Assembly: GCF_000737695.1 (NCBI RefSeq)
Contig: NZ_JPRM01000039.1
Location: forward strand, 1-41,023
Direction of reading: 5' to 3'
Length of the DNA: 41,023 nt
Origin: Flavobacterium hydatis
Lineage (GTDB): Bacteria > Bacteroidota > Bacteroidia > Flavobacteriales > Flavobacteriaceae
Shown here: positions 1 through 9,624 of the stretch, piece by piece
Layout of the letters: each line of letters starts with the position of its first letter
Position numbering within the stretch: position 1 is the first letter of the stretch
Program-made: the position numbers and the translations under genes
The notes under the pieces: generated by a model
The model's input: the letters and a program-made list of their open reading frames with translations, nothing else
What the model was told of the DNA's origin: nothing
Database searches by the model: none

Positions 1-3000
1 GCTGCTGTTACTGCTAAATTTCCATCAACATAATCAAAAATATAATTTGGATCTACTCCGCCACTGGCTACAATTGGATAATTTCCAACTGGACTTCCTA
101 AAGCGGCTGTTGTAGCAATCGTTGGTGGAGTAAGTAAACTTGCCTCTGTTTCGCTATTGAAAAATCCTGAATATGTAATGGTAAGCGTTGGATTTGCTGC
201 TCCGTAAATTTTAGTTTTATTATCGGCAGTAGCTGTTAGAGTTGCTTTATTTACAGTACTAGAAACTGTAGGCACATTTACTGTTATCGCACTATCACTG
301 GTTAAAATTATATCGCCAGAATAACTTCCCGCTGGGACATTCTTTTTTAATCTAATGTAAACTGGCGTAGATGCAATAACTCCAGTTGCTCCAACCGTAA
401 CAGTATTTGTAAAAGTAACATCATCTGTACTTATCTCAAATCCTGAAGGTGCAGTAACTAAAATCCCCTCAAGCATATCCGTACCTGAAACATTAAAGGT
501 AGTAGATGCCGAAGCTGTACCATAAGTAGTCGTTAAGGCTGCTAATGTTCCTGTTGTTACAATTGCAGGCAGAGCTGTTCTGGTTACTGTTACCGTATAA
601 GTCTCTATTGTTGTACCATCCTGAGCAATAACTAACGTGTTGATAACATTAGCTCCAACCAGCAAAGAAATTGAAAAAGAAGGACTTCCGCTAGTTACCG
701 TTACTCCATTTACTTTTACAGTAGCATTACTATCTGTTGCAGTTGGCATTACTGTTAAACTTGTAACAGCATTAGCTACATTAGCAGTATAAATCGTAGT
801 TCCTGATGCAAAAACAGGGTTTAACGTACCTTGACTAATCGTTAAATTACTTAATGTCGCTACATTATTTAGAGTGATTACGTTTGCAGGATTACCTGTA
901 CTTACTGTCGATAAATACATCTCGTCACCTGCTGAACCATTTTGCTCCACCACCATAACTCTATAATTCGTTGCAAGAGTTAATCCTGTTATATCCACAG
1001 TAGTTCCTGTACCATTATAAACACAATACCAGCCTGATGTACCAATTTGTGTTCCTGTACCAAAAGCAGCATTTGCTGTATATACTGTAACATCTATTGG
1101 CAAAGGACTACCAATAATACCTGCATTCATGAATACTGCTCTTGAAGAGCCATTACCATTTGTCCAACTGGCTGTCGTTGTTGTTTTCGTAGTAGCTGTA
1201 AACACAACATTGGTTGCCTGAACTGTTGGGGCAAATAAAGGATTATTACGAAATACTGAAAGAGTACGATTATTATTAACAGTAGCGATATCACTTTTAC
1301 CATCTCCATCAAAATCATCGATAACTACACCAGTAGCAAAACTATTATTAATGAAACTTACTTTAGGAACAAAGCTTATAGTTCCTCCAGATCCTGAATT
1401 ACGTAAAATGTTTAATAAAGAATTCTGCATACCACCTGCCAGGTCAGGAAAACCATCTCCATCAAGATCTCCTATTATAAAATCATTTATACCTGCATCA
1501 ATTGGCAAATCAATTTTTGGAGCAAAACTGATACTCCCTATTGCAGCCGATGTATTTTGCAAAATATAAATAAAAGTATTTCCTCCTCCTCCAGTTACAA
1601 TATCAGGTTTACCATCTTTATTTAAATCACCAATTTGTACACGTGTAGCTGTAAAACCTGTACTAAAACCTATTTTTGGATCGAAATTAATTGTACCATT
1701 GGTAGAAATATTACGAAAAACCGATATTGTTTCAGTTGTACTGCTATTAGTAACAACCATATCAAGTTTACCATCACCATCTAAATCTCCTAAAGTGACT
1801 CCGTAAGGGCTATTAACAACACTAAAATCAACTTTAGCGTTAAAATTAATATTGCCTATTCCTGAGGATATATTTCTTATAACTGAAACCGAATTTCCAT
1901 TAAGATTTGATGTAACAATATCAGCCTTTCCATCACCATCAATGTCGCCAATTACTACTCCGTATGGTTTATCTCCTGTATTAAAATCTTGATGTGCCGT
2001 AAAACCAATATTTCCGGTTCCAGATGAAGTGTTTCTTAAAACAGAAATTGTATTTGTACCTGTAAAAGTATTCGTCACTACGATATCTAGTTTACCATCA
2101 CCATCAAGATCTCCTGTCCTTATAAAAATTGGAGTCGTACCTGTCGCAAAAGTCCCAGAGGCTGTAAAAGATGATGCATCGATCGTACCGCTAACAGAAG
2201 TATTACGATAAATAGCCACAAGATTATCAGAAGAAAAAGTTACCGCTATATCAGCCTTACCGTCTCCATCAAAATCTCCACTTGTAGTAGCTTGTACAAA
2301 ATTAACAGTTGCAAAATCTACTTTTGGCATAATATCATCAATTGTTATTCTTCCTTTATTAGGTGCAAAAGTTGTAATAAAAGGTATACTCGAATATCCT
2401 GACAACACAGTTGTAGTATTTAAAACTGAAATAGCTTGATAAATTGCTCCTACAGGAACCGTTACTGTTAAACTAACTGGAGTTGCCGCTGTAACAGTTG
2501 CTCGAGTAGCTCCAAAAAACACTATATTTTCAGCTATTGTAGCTCCAAAATTAGCTCCGGTAATTATTACTGTTGTTCCAACTGGACCTGTTTGTGGGCT
2601 AAAATTGGCTATTGTTGGTGATGCGCTTGCTCCCAATGGTTCCCTGTCAACTGTTAGAATATAGTTTTCTATTGTAATTCCATCCTCAGCTGTAACTTCT
2701 GTAGTAATAACATTAAGACCAACGACTAAAGTAATTGCTCCAGAAGCTGTTCCACTTGTTACCACAACTCCATTTACCTTTACTGTTGCATTACTATCTG
2801 TTGTAGTTGGTGTTAGCGTTAAGCTTGATGTCGAATTAGTTACTGTTGCAGTATAAATTGTAGTACCTGTTGCAAAAACCGGAGCTAATGTCCCTTCACT
2901 TATACTTAAATTACTTAAAGTCCCCACATTATTCGGGATAGTAATTCCTCCCGGATTACCTGTACTTATCGTAGAGAGGTATACTTCATTTCCAAGAATC

Positions 3001-4676
3001 GAAGCACTATATTCAAGCGTCATCACCTGATAGGTCGTTGTGGGAGTCAATCCTGTTATGTTTACACTCGTTCCTGTACCATTATAAACACAATACCAAC
3101 CAGTTGAACCAATTTGTGTTCCTGAACCAAAAACAGCATTTGCAGTATAACTTGTCAAATCAATTGGCAAAGCACTACCACTAGCTCCAGCGTATACAAA
3201 TACCGCTCTCGATGAACCGCTTCCGTTTGTCCAACTTGCTGTAGTACTAGTTGCCGTAGTTCCTGTAAAAGCGATATTAGTTGCCTGAACAAGCGGAACT
3301 CCTAATGTCTGAATTGTAAACACAGCACCCGTTGGTAAACTTACTGTATTAAAAGAAACCTTATTTCCTGCAAGCGATGCTCCTGTATATTTTACTACAG
3401 AACCTCCAACAAAATCTCCCAAACCTGTAGGATCTACTAATAAAACAAAATCATTAGCGTTTTGTCCGGAATAAGTTTGTCCGGTTATATCATAACTTAA
3501 AGTTACAGTTCCTGGATTCCCCGTAGTTTGAGCTCTCCAGATTCTTTGTACGCGTTTTGTTAGTTTGCCTCCAATAGTTATATCGGCTTCCGCCAAAAGT
3601 CCTATATCATGACCAATCATTATAAAACCATTATTGGCTAATGACGAAGGATTACTTATTATAATATTTCCTTTTCCGCTTTGTCCCGTACCATCTCCGC
3701 TACCAGTATTCGCACTGTTCGATTGTGTTTGCACTAATCCAGAAGCATTATCGTGTCCAATCCCGAATACATCATTATCATACAATACATTTGCAACTGC
3801 ATCCCAAACAACAGTACCAGAACCACTAAGATAATTTCCTGTTTTATGAATACCATATTTTATAGCTAGATAAGATTCTACACTTAATGCAGGAGTTCCT
3901 GTTACTAATGATGGATATATGATTACCTCGGCTATATTACCATTCCATTGGTCGCTAGTACTATTTACATAAGAACCTATTCTTCCGCTATTTGGTGCAA
4001 CTACTGTGTTCCAGCCTGTTTGAATAGCTGTTCCAATAGGTACTCCGGCGTCAAAAAATGATACTGTAGGTACGCTATACATAACTCTACCTAATTTGGG
4101 TACATTGGCACTCCAAAAACCAGGGGTAGATTCTGAATCATCATTAACCCCATTTACATAAAGAGCTGTTGAGCCAGATACTTTTCCTATATTAAAAGCT
4201 GATGCTAAACTTGCTGTACCATAACCATAAACCCAACTATTACCTGGTTGAGTATTAGTAGATGTAGCTACGACAAATACTGTACGGGCACTATTGCCTG
4301 ATGGTAAATTAGTTGTTGGAGTTGTTAAATAATTAGCGCCAGAAAAAGTAACTGCCTGATTAAAATTAATACCATTAGTAGTATAAGCAGGCTGATTTAC
4401 TGTAGTAATTTGTGTGGCGTTATTGGCACTTGTGCTAGAGTCATTCCATACAGCTACATTGCCAGAAACTAAAGATACTCCTGAGTTTGCTTTATACCAT
4501 AAGACTTCTCCCGAAATCCCACCCGGATTTTGAGCTATTCCACAAAAGGGAATCCCCAAAATCACAATTGACATTGAGCTTAAAAAAAGTTGCTTCTTTT
4601 GTTTACAAAATAGAAATACTATCCAACGTAACAAAAAAGATATTATCGTAAAAAAATGCGTAGAGTTATAAACCAT
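1..4676 (-). CDS. Giant secreted multidomain surface protein (partial, 3' end outside window)
   Basis: The minus-strand frame is open from an ATG at 4676 to base 1, about 1558 codons, with no stop. An unusually long signal region (residues 1-48) has its hydrophobic core just before the likely cleavage at FCGIAQ. By eye the order is: LamG/ConA-like domain (about 50-235); a DUF8202-like region (about 265-440, SVESYLAIKYG and IGHD motifs); fibronectin-like module (455-560); cadherin-like beta-sandwich (572-679); IPT/TIG-like domain (680-760); seven FG-GAP/VCBS repeats (795-1130) with calcium-loop motifs such as GDLDGDGKLDI; a second fibronectin-like plus cadherin-like pair (1145-1362); an Ig-like domain (1365-1469); and an MBG-type domain at the window edge (DPNYIFDYVDGNLAVTA). 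Such proteins are usually exported adhesins. A T9SS C-terminal domain would lie outside the window, so the export route is inferred. Domain names come from recalled family patterns. Confidence 0.88.
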   Translation of the reverse strand, partial: MVYNSTHFFTIISFLLRWIVFLFCKQKKQLFLSSMSIVILGIPFCGIAQNPGGISGEVLWYKANSGVSLVSGNVAVWNDSSTSANNATQITTVNQPAYTTNGINFNQAVTFSGANYLTTPTTNLPSGNSARTVFVVATSTNTQPGNSWVYGYGTASLASAFNIGKVSGSTALYVNGVNDDSESTPGFWSANVPKLGRVMYSVPTVSFFDAGVPIGTAIQTGWNTVVAPNSGRIGSYVNSTSDQWNGNIAEVIIYPSLVTGTPALSVESYLAIKYGIHKTGNYLSGSGTVVWDAVANVLYDNDVFGIGHDNASGLVQTQSNSANTGSGDGTGQSGKGNIIISNPSSLANNGFIMIGHDIGLLAEADITIGGKLTKRVQRIWRAQTTGNPGTVTLSYDITGQTYSGQNANDFVLLVDPTGLGDFVGGSVVKYTGASLAGNKVSFNTVSLPTGAVFTIQTLGVPLVQATNIAFTGTTATSTTASWTNGSGSSRAVFVYAGASGSALPIDLTSYTANAVFGSGTQIGSTGWYCVYNGTGTSVNITGLTPTTTYQVMTLEYSASILGNEVYLSTISTGNPGGITIPNNVGTLSNLSISEGTLAPVFATGTTIYTATVTNSTSSLTLTPTTTDSNATVKVNGVVVTSGTASGAITLVVGLNVITTEVTAEDGITIENYILTVDREPLGASASPTIANFSPQTGPVGTTVIITGANFGATIAENIVFFGATRATVTAATPVSLTVTVPVGAIYQAISVLNTTTVLSGYSSIPFITTFAPNKGRITIDDIMPKVDFATVNFVQATTSGDFDGDGKADIAVTFSSDNLVAIYRNTSVSGTIDASSFTASGTFATGTTPIFIRTGDLDGDGKLDIVVTNTFTGTNTISVLRNTSSGTGNIGFTAHQDFNTGDKPYGVVIGDIDGDGKADIVTSNLNGNSVSVIRNISSGIGNINFNAKVDFSVVNSPYGVTLGDLDGDGKLDMVVTNSSTTETISVFRNISTNGTINFDPKIGFSTGFTATRVQIGDLNKDGKPDIVTGGGGNTFIYILQNTSAAIGSISFAPKIDLPIDAGINDFIIGDLDGDGFPDLAGGMQNSLLNILRNSGSGGTISFVPKVSFINNSFATGVVIDDFDGDGKSDIATVNNNRTLSVFRNNPLFAPTVQATNVVFTATTKTTTTASWTNGNGSSRAVFMNAGIIGSPLPIDVTVYTANAAFGTGTQIGTSGWYCVYNGTGTTVDITGLTLATNYRVMVVEQNGSAGDEMYLSTVSTGNPANVITLNNVATLSNLTISQGTLNPVFASGTTIYTANVANAVTSLTVMPTATDSNATVKVNGVTVTSGSPSFSISLLVGANVINTLVIAQDGTTIETYTVTVTRTALPAIVTTGTLAALTTTYGTASASTTFNVSGTDMLEGILVTAPSGFEISTDDVTFTNTVTVGATGVIASTPVYIRLKKNVPAGSYSGDIILTSDSAITVNVPTVSSTVNKATLTATADNKTKIYGAANPTLTITYSGFFNSETEASLLTPPTIATTAALGSPVGNYPIVASGGVDPNYIFDYVDGNLAVTA

Positions 4677-5171
4677 GCCAAGTATTTTTTAAATTTTAGG
4701 TAAAAAGGGGGCTATTATATTCTAAAACTGCTGTATAATAATTGGTAAACATTCTCGATACACAAAAACAAGACTATTCGCAATTAACTAATATTAGGTA
4801 TTTTAATAATTTGAAATAAGGCAATTAAATACGTTTTTTTGGGCGGAAAATTAATTTAGGTATCCTGTGGTATAAAAGAATTAATATTGCTTAAATAGGC
4901 ATCACAATATATTATTCTGAATAAAGATAGTGCCCTCTATGTTGTTTTTTTCTCAAATACATGTTGCATATTCGAAGATGAAACGCGTTTAATTTTGAAA
5001 CAAACTATCTGAATAACAAGCAAATAAGAAAAACACAATCTATACTAAAAGATAAATTTAGTCTCAGATGAACTGAAATAGCTCGTAATTCAAATCTTTT
5101 TTGTTTAAATTCGTTATTCATTTAACAACAACCATAACACACTATAAATTAAATATTTACAAATAAAACAT
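4677..5171. other. Intergenic region between divergent genes
   Basis: This AT-rich 495-bp gap separates the giant surface-protein gene (minus) from the lipoprotein gene (plus), so it should hold both promoters. A TAATTTTG that fits the TAnnTTTG -7 pattern lies at 4990-4997, with a TTG 23 bases upstream, but it is about 175 bases from the lipoprotein start. I see no ORF, RNA gene or convincing hairpin. Confidence 0.4.
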
Positions 5172-5579
5172 ATGAAAAACATTCTAAAAAAAACGCTACT
5201 TACTATGCTATTTCTTACAATTATTAGTTGTCAAGAGAAATCCGTATCAGATGAATTGAACGGAACATGGGAACTCAGACATATTGAAGGCATTCAGGTA
5301 GCCCAAGTTGATCCAACCTTTAAAGCCGGAAATGGTAATTTGCTAAAATTTGAAGGGCAAAATTATGAACGCTATTATGAAGGCAAAAAAAACGAAAACG
5401 GAACCTTTACTGTTACGCCAGAAGATACAGCAATAAATAATCGTAGAGCCAATTATAGTTTTACATTCAATGACAATAAAGAAAAAATATACTTCTCTTT
5501 GATAAAAAATAAATTAATCGTTTTTAATGGTATTATTGCTGCAGACGGAACAGAATCTACTTATGAGAAAAAAAGATGA
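5172..5579 (+). CDS. Lipocalin-like lipoprotein, 135 aa
   Basis: A type II signal peptide is clear: two lysines near the N-terminus, a hydrophobic stretch, and the lipobox TIISC with the acylated cysteine near residue 20. The mature part opens with LNGTWELRHIEG, the usual entry strand of small Bacteroidota lipocalin-like lipoproteins. Alternating beta-strand patterns follow (LLKFEGQNYERYYEGK, NYSFTFND, KIYFSLIKNKLIVFNG). It should be anchored in a membrane facing the periplasm; the ligand is unknown. The ATG at 5172 is the only start that gives a complete signal peptide. The gene stands alone and converges on the ribonucleotide reductase gene, with a bidirectional hairpin between them. Confidence 0.85.
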   Translation: MKNILKKTLLTMLFLTIISCQEKSVSDELNGTWELRHIEGIQVAQVDPTFKAGNGNLLKFEGQNYERYYEGKKNENGTFTVTPEDTAINNRRANYSFTFNDNKEKIYFSLIKNKLIVFNGIIAADGTESTYEKKR

Positions 5580-5645
5580 TTTAGATTTGGAGATGAAAGA
5601 CTTGGAGAGAATAGAGAATAGAGAATAGAAAATAGATAAAAGACA

Positions 5646-5678
5646 AAAACGCCTGCAAAGAATCCTTGCAGGCGTTTT
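5646..5678. terminator. Bidirectional intrinsic terminator
   Basis: A 13-bp perfect stem (AAAACGCCTGCAA with TTGCAGGCGTTTT) and a short loop are flanked by an A run and a T run. It sits between the convergent lipoprotein and ribonucleotide reductase genes and can serve both strands. Confidence 0.85.
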
Positions 5679-5715
5679 ATTTAATATATTTATAATACCG
5701 TTTTTCTTAAAAATT

Positions 5716-5819
5716 TAGAACCTTTGTTCCTAAAAACCTTAGAACCTCAGTATCTCAGAACCTTAGAGCCTCAAAAAAAACCTTAGAACCTCAGTATCTC
5801 AGAACCTTAGAACCTTAAA
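5716..5819 (+). repeat. Octamer-period intergenic repeat array
   Basis: The DNA reads in steps of eight bases: CTTAGAAC, CTCAGTAT, CTCAGAAC, CTTAGAGC, and so on. A 31-base stretch starting at 5737 is repeated at 5781, 44 bases on. It ends directly at the stop codon of the ribonucleotide reductase gene. The same octamer family recurs at 8929-9268, 14424-14640 and 19172-19210. Confidence 0.8.
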
Positions 5820-5820
5820 A

Positions 5821-8376
5821 TCACCCACATTTAGATGATCCACAATCATTACAAGTAAGGCAGCCTTCTTGATAAATAAGATTCTCAGAGTTACAATTAC
5901 TACATTTTTGACCATGGGCTTCGGTACCATCTACGATATAACGCTTAAGCGCACGAGCAACACCATTTTTCCAAGTATTTATAGATTCACCGTCTAACTG
6001 AAGACTGCTTATTAAATCAACAGCTTTATCTATTGGCATACCATGGCGTAAAGTACTTGATATTAGTTTGGCATAATTCCAATATTCAGGATTAAATTTA
6101 TGCGAAAGACCTTCGATAGTTGTTTTATAACCTCTGGTATTTTTATATTGAAAATCATAACGAGTAGTTCCGTCTTCTTTTTTATTCTTGATAATAAGTC
6201 CTTCCGAAACCCAACGCGGAATTAAAATACCATCTTCATCATCTACAAGTCCTGTAAAAATTTCATAAGGTCTGCCGTCAAGCAATCCTATAAAAGCAAT
6301 CCACTTATCTTTACTATTCTGAAAACGAACCACATCGGCTTCTAATACTTGAGGACGTTTAGTCGGGAAAATACTTGGTACCGTAGGAGCAGTTTCTTCT
6401 TTCTTCTCGGTATTGGCAATAAGAACTCCCGAACGTGAACAATCACGATATACTGTAACCCCTTTACATCCTGCTTCCCAAGCTTCCATATACAATTTAT
6501 CCACCATTTCTTCTGGTGTTTCATTGGGTACATTTATAGTAACAGATATGGAATGATCTACCCATTTCTGAATCTTTCCTTGCATACGAACCTTACTCAA
6601 CCAGTCGATATCATTACTTGTCGCTTTATAATAAGGTGACTTTTTAACTAAATCATCTATTTCTTCCTGACTGTAGTTTTTAGTAACATCATATCCATTA
6701 ATAAGCATCCACTCCTTAAATCTATGGTGAAATACTACATATTCTTCCCAGCTATCTCCAACCTCATCTACAAAATCTACACGAGCATCTTTGTCATTTG
6801 GGTTTACCTTTCTTCTGCGTTTGTAAACAGGCAAGAAAACTGGTTCAATACCCGATGTCGTTTGTGTCATTAAACTCGTTGTTCCTGTAGGTGCTATAGT
6901 AAGCAAAGCAATATTACGACGACCGTGTTCTTTCATTTCATAATACAATGCCTCGTCAGCTTCTTTTAATCGAAGTAAGAACGGATTGTTTTTTTCTCTT
7001 TCGGAGTCATAAATAGTAAACATACCACGTTCCTTGGCTAAGTTTACTGATCCTCGATAAGCTTCGATAGCTAGTGTTTTATGTATTTTTTCAGAAAAAA
7101 CAACTCCTTCGTCGCTTCCGTAACGTAACCCAAGCGCTGCAAGCATATCACCTTCGGCAGTTATTCCAATTCCGGTACGACGACCTTCTTTAGCTTTATG
7201 TCGGATATTAAGCCATAAATTTTTCTCTACAAGTTTTACTTCGTCACTTTCTGGATCAGCATCTATTTTTCCTAATATAGCATCAATTTTTTCTAATTCA
7301 AGATCAATAATATCATCCATTATTCTTTGAGCCCCAGCTACATGTTTCTTGAAAAGCTCAAAATCAAATGAAGCTTCTTTAGTAAATGGATTATTTACAT
7401 AAGACAATAAATTAATAGCCAATAAACGGCAAGAATCATACGCACAAAGCGGAATTTCTCCGCATGGATTTGTAGAAAGTGTTTTGTATCCTAAATCGGC
7501 ATAACAATCAGGCAAGGATTCATTAATAATAGTATCCCAAAACAAAATACCTGGTTCTGCAGATTTCCATGCGTTATGAATAATTTTATTCCACAGTTCT
7601 TTCGCTTTAATCTCTTTAGTATACAAAGGATTATCACTAAATATTGGATATTTCTGAACATATATTTCATCAGCCTTAACAGCTTTCATAAACTCATCAT
7701 CTATACGCACAGAAACATTCGCTCCTGTAACTTTTCCTTGTTCCATTTTGGCATCAATAAAATCGGCAGCATCAGGATGATTAATAGATACCGAAAGCAT
7801 CAATGCTCCACGGCGACCATCTTGTGCAACCTCGCGAGTCGAGTTAGAATAACGTTCCATAAATGGTACTAATCCTGTAGATGTTAAAGCTGAATTTCGA
7901 ACTGGTGAACCTTTTGGGCGAACATGTGATAAATCGTGACCAACTCCTCCTCTACGTTTCATAAGCTGGACTTGCTCCTGATCCGTTTTCATGATTCCAC
8001 CGTACGAATCAGAATTGTCATTTCCTATTACAAAACAATTCGATAATGATGCCACCTGAAATGGATTTCCAATTCCTGTCATTGGACTTCCTTGTGGAAC
8101 TAAATATTTAAAATCTTTTATCAAATCAAAAACTTCAACTTCAGATAAAGGATTAGCGTACTTTTTTTCAATACGAGCAATTTCTCTTGCAATACGTTGA
8201 TGCATATCGTTAGGAGATAACTCAAAAATATTGCCTTCAGAATCTTTAAGTGCATACTTACTCACCCAAACGGTCGCAGCAAGACTATCGCCTTTAAAAT
8301 ATTCTAAAGATGCTTGCATAACCTCATCCTGAGTGTACATAATTGCATTGTTTTTTGTAGCTAATAATTTGTCCAT
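5821..8376 (-). CDS. nrdJ: Class II (adenosylcobalamin-dependent) ribonucleotide reductase
   Basis: The 851-residue protein reduces ribonucleotides to deoxyribonucleotides in the cytoplasm using a radical generated from adenosylcobalamin. The family hallmark NPCGEIPL is at about residues 303-310, with Cys305 as the expected thiyl-radical residue. SLSNCFVIG (Cys about 114) should carry one of the redox-active cysteines. The C-terminus ends in a zinc-ribbon-like tail (CSNC, CLTC, then further cysteines), typical of the long NrdJ form. RRGGVGHDLSHVRPKGS and APTGTTSLMTQTTSGIEP are further family blocks. A TTG at 8412 would add 12 residues, but the ATG at 8376 gives the normal N-terminus MDKLLATKN. 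The gene is monocistronic. I see no cobalamin riboswitch upstream, and no ATP-cone is obvious. Confidence 0.93.
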   Translation of the reverse strand: MDKLLATKNNAIMYTQDEVMQASLEYFKGDSLAATVWVSKYALKDSEGNIFELSPNDMHQRIAREIARIEKKYANPLSEVEVFDLIKDFKYLVPQGSPMTGIGNPFQVASLSNCFVIGNDNSDSYGGIMKTDQEQVQLMKRRGGVGHDLSHVRPKGSPVRNSALTSTGLVPFMERYSNSTREVAQDGRRGALMLSVSINHPDAADFIDAKMEQGKVTGANVSVRIDDEFMKAVKADEIYVQKYPIFSDNPLYTKEIKAKELWNKIIHNAWKSAEPGILFWDTIINESLPDCYADLGYKTLSTNPCGEIPLCAYDSCRLLAINLLSYVNNPFTKEASFDFELFKKHVAGAQRIMDDIIDLELEKIDAILGKIDADPESDEVKLVEKNLWLNIRHKAKEGRRTGIGITAEGDMLAALGLRYGSDEGVVFSEKIHKTLAIEAYRGSVNLAKERGMFTIYDSEREKNNPFLLRLKEADEALYYEMKEHGRRNIALLTIAPTGTTSLMTQTTSGIEPVFLPVYKRRRKVNPNDKDARVDFVDEVGDSWEEYVVFHHRFKEWMLINGYDVTKNYSQEEIDDLVKKSPYYKATSNDIDWLSKVRMQGKIQKWVDHSISVTINVPNETPEEMVDKLYMEAWEAGCKGVTVYRDCSRSGVLIANTEKKEETAPTVPSIFPTKRPQVLEADVVRFQNSKDKWIAFIGLLDGRPYEIFTGLVDDEDGILIPRWVSEGLIIKNKKEDGTTRYDFQYKNTRGYKTTIEGLSHKFNPEYWNYAKLISSTLRHGMPIDKAVDLISSLQLDGESINTWKNGVARALKRYIVDGTEAHGQKCSNCNSENLIYQEGCLTCNDCGSSKCG

Positions 8377-8778
8377 GATATTGATAATTTTAATATTTAA
8401 ATCCTGAAGCAAATTTAAAAATAATTAAACTACTAAAAAAATAATAATAAAAAAGTTTACAAATAAATCAATTCAAATAACTAAAAATCAACACGTTAAA
8501 AATTTACTAACATCAAAAAGTTAACAAATTTTTATTTTTAATGTAATACTTTGTAATTTTTTAATCACAAAAATACATCATTACTAAAACAGTTTTTATG
8601 CTGTTAAATACCATCAATAATTCACAAAAATTTGGACTTTTTTTAGAGAAAACTCCCCTTATTAAGAGTTTTAACAAATAATAAATTTTCCCGTTGAAGA
8701 TATGTTGCTATCTGTTTTCCGCAATATATTTTAGCGTTACGTTAATTTGGATTCACACAGGTTTTTTTGTTTGGTATT
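8377..8778. other. AT-rich upstream region of the ribonucleotide reductase gene
   Basis: There is no ORF worth calling. On the minus strand a TAAATTTG (8417-8410) fits the -7 pattern and lies about 34 bases before the nrdJ ATG, but no TTG sits at the expected -33 distance. I could not find a cobalamin riboswitch or an NrdR-like box by eye. Confidence 0.4.
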
Positions 8779-8879
8779 AGGATTCGGTTTATAGATTTGG
8801 TTTTCTTTTTAGGATTCGGTTTTAGGATTTGGTTTTAGGATTCAGTTTATGGATTTGGTTTATGGATTTGGTTTATGGA
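8779..8879 (+). repeat. Tandem repeat of a GGATTYGGTTTA-like unit
   Basis: About eight degenerate 11-14 base copies built on GGATTTGGTTTA or GGATTCGGTTTT follow one another, purine-rich GG alternating with T runs. It directly precedes the palindrome/octamer composite array. Replication slippage is the simplest origin; no function is visible. Confidence 0.75.
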
Positions 8880-8889
8880 ATTTATTACG

Positions 8890-9268
8890 GGAGACGCACT
8901 GCGGTGCGCCTCTACAGAAAACCCTAGAACCTCAGAACCTTTAAAAGAAAAAAAGAGTAAATACTCTCAACCTTTTAAACACACTGCAATACGTCCCTAC
9001 AAAAAACCTTAGAACCTTAGTAGCTCAGCACCTTTGAACCTTTAAAAGAAAAAGAGTAAATACCCTCAATCTTTTAAACACACTGCAATACGTCCCTATA
9101 AAAAACCTTAGAACCTTAGAACCTTAGTACCTCAGCACCTTTGAACCTTTAAAAGAAAAAAGAGTAAATACTCTCAACCTTTTAAACACACTGCAATACG
9201 TCCCTACAAAAAACCTTAGAACCTTTGTCCCTTTGAACCTTTGAACCTTTGTAACTCAGAACCTTTGA
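8890..9268 (+). repeat. Composite repeat: palindrome, octamer array and hairpin in three tandem units
   Basis: The block opens with a GC-rich imperfect palindrome (GAGACGCAC/GTGCGCCTC, 8891-8912) followed by CTACAGAAAA and octamers (CCTAGAAC, CTCAGAAC). Three tandem units then begin at 8938, 9039 and 9146, spaced about 101 and 107 bp. Each has a two-tier hairpin (TTTAAAAG/CTTTTAAA enclosing AGAGTA/TACTCT), a diverged palindrome (ACACTGCAATACGTCCCTAC), and an octamer array (CCTTAGAA, CCTTAGTA, CTCAGCAC and so on). The same palindrome-plus-octamer order occurs at 19141-19210. It resembles a REP-type intergenic element; I see no coding capacity. Confidence 0.8.
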
Positions 9269-9624
9269 AGCTAAAATATACATAAAAAATAAATACATAC
9301 AATGCTGATTTTAAGCAAATTACAAATACAACCAAAAATATTTTTACCGAACTTTACTACAATAAACAACTGCATTATAATTAATAGAATACCCGTTGGG
9401 TGTAAATTAATTTTTAGAACATAGAAATATAGCTTACATAAGCATGCATTAAAACTATTTCTTTCGGACAACAAGCTATACATGTTTTAAATAAGAAACG
9501 TCTTTTTTTTTTGAAAGTGTCAAATCTACTTTCCTTATTACCTGTTAGATAAAACTTTCATAGACCGAGCGAAGCGAACAGACGGAGTACTTACAGCCTA
9601 CGAGTTAATAAAATATATTTTATT
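9269..9624. other. Intergenic region upstream of the first CAP gene
   Basis: AT-rich DNA with no supported gene. A small GC-richer patch (about 9562-9602, containing GACCGAGCGAAGCGAACAGA) lies just upstream of the CAP gene. It does not fold as a tRNA and I cannot assign it. Confidence 0.35.

Noticed and set aside
1127..1318. 63-aa ORF, and similar short ORFs at 1351, 2029 and 3634
   Set aside because: They are other-frame shadows inside the giant surface-protein gene, whose frame is continuous and shows recognisable domains.
7576..7872. 98-aa plus-strand ORF
   Set aside because: It is antisense to the well-supported ribonucleotide reductase and has shadow composition.
8377..8412. TTG start extending the ribonucleotide reductase by 12 residues
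   Set aside because: The ATG at 8376 gives the family-like N-terminus; the extension is low-complexity and would begin with TTG.
8413..8760. Cobalamin riboswitch upstream of the B12-dependent reductase
   Set aside because: I searched by eye for a B12 box and the surrounding paired helices and found none; a covariance-model search would settle it.
8929..9268. CRISPR array
   Set aside because: The repeat is a degenerate octamer and ~105-bp tandem units without unique spacers, and no cas genes are present.
9271..9483. 70-aa minus-strand ORF rich in Cys, Phe and Ile
   Set aside because: Composition is that of AT-rich noncoding DNA, it has no recognisable domain or signal and it borders a repeat array.
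9555..9605. tRNA or small RNA in the GC-richer patch before the CAP gene
   Set aside because: No cloverleaf arms or CCA-proximal pairing can be drawn.
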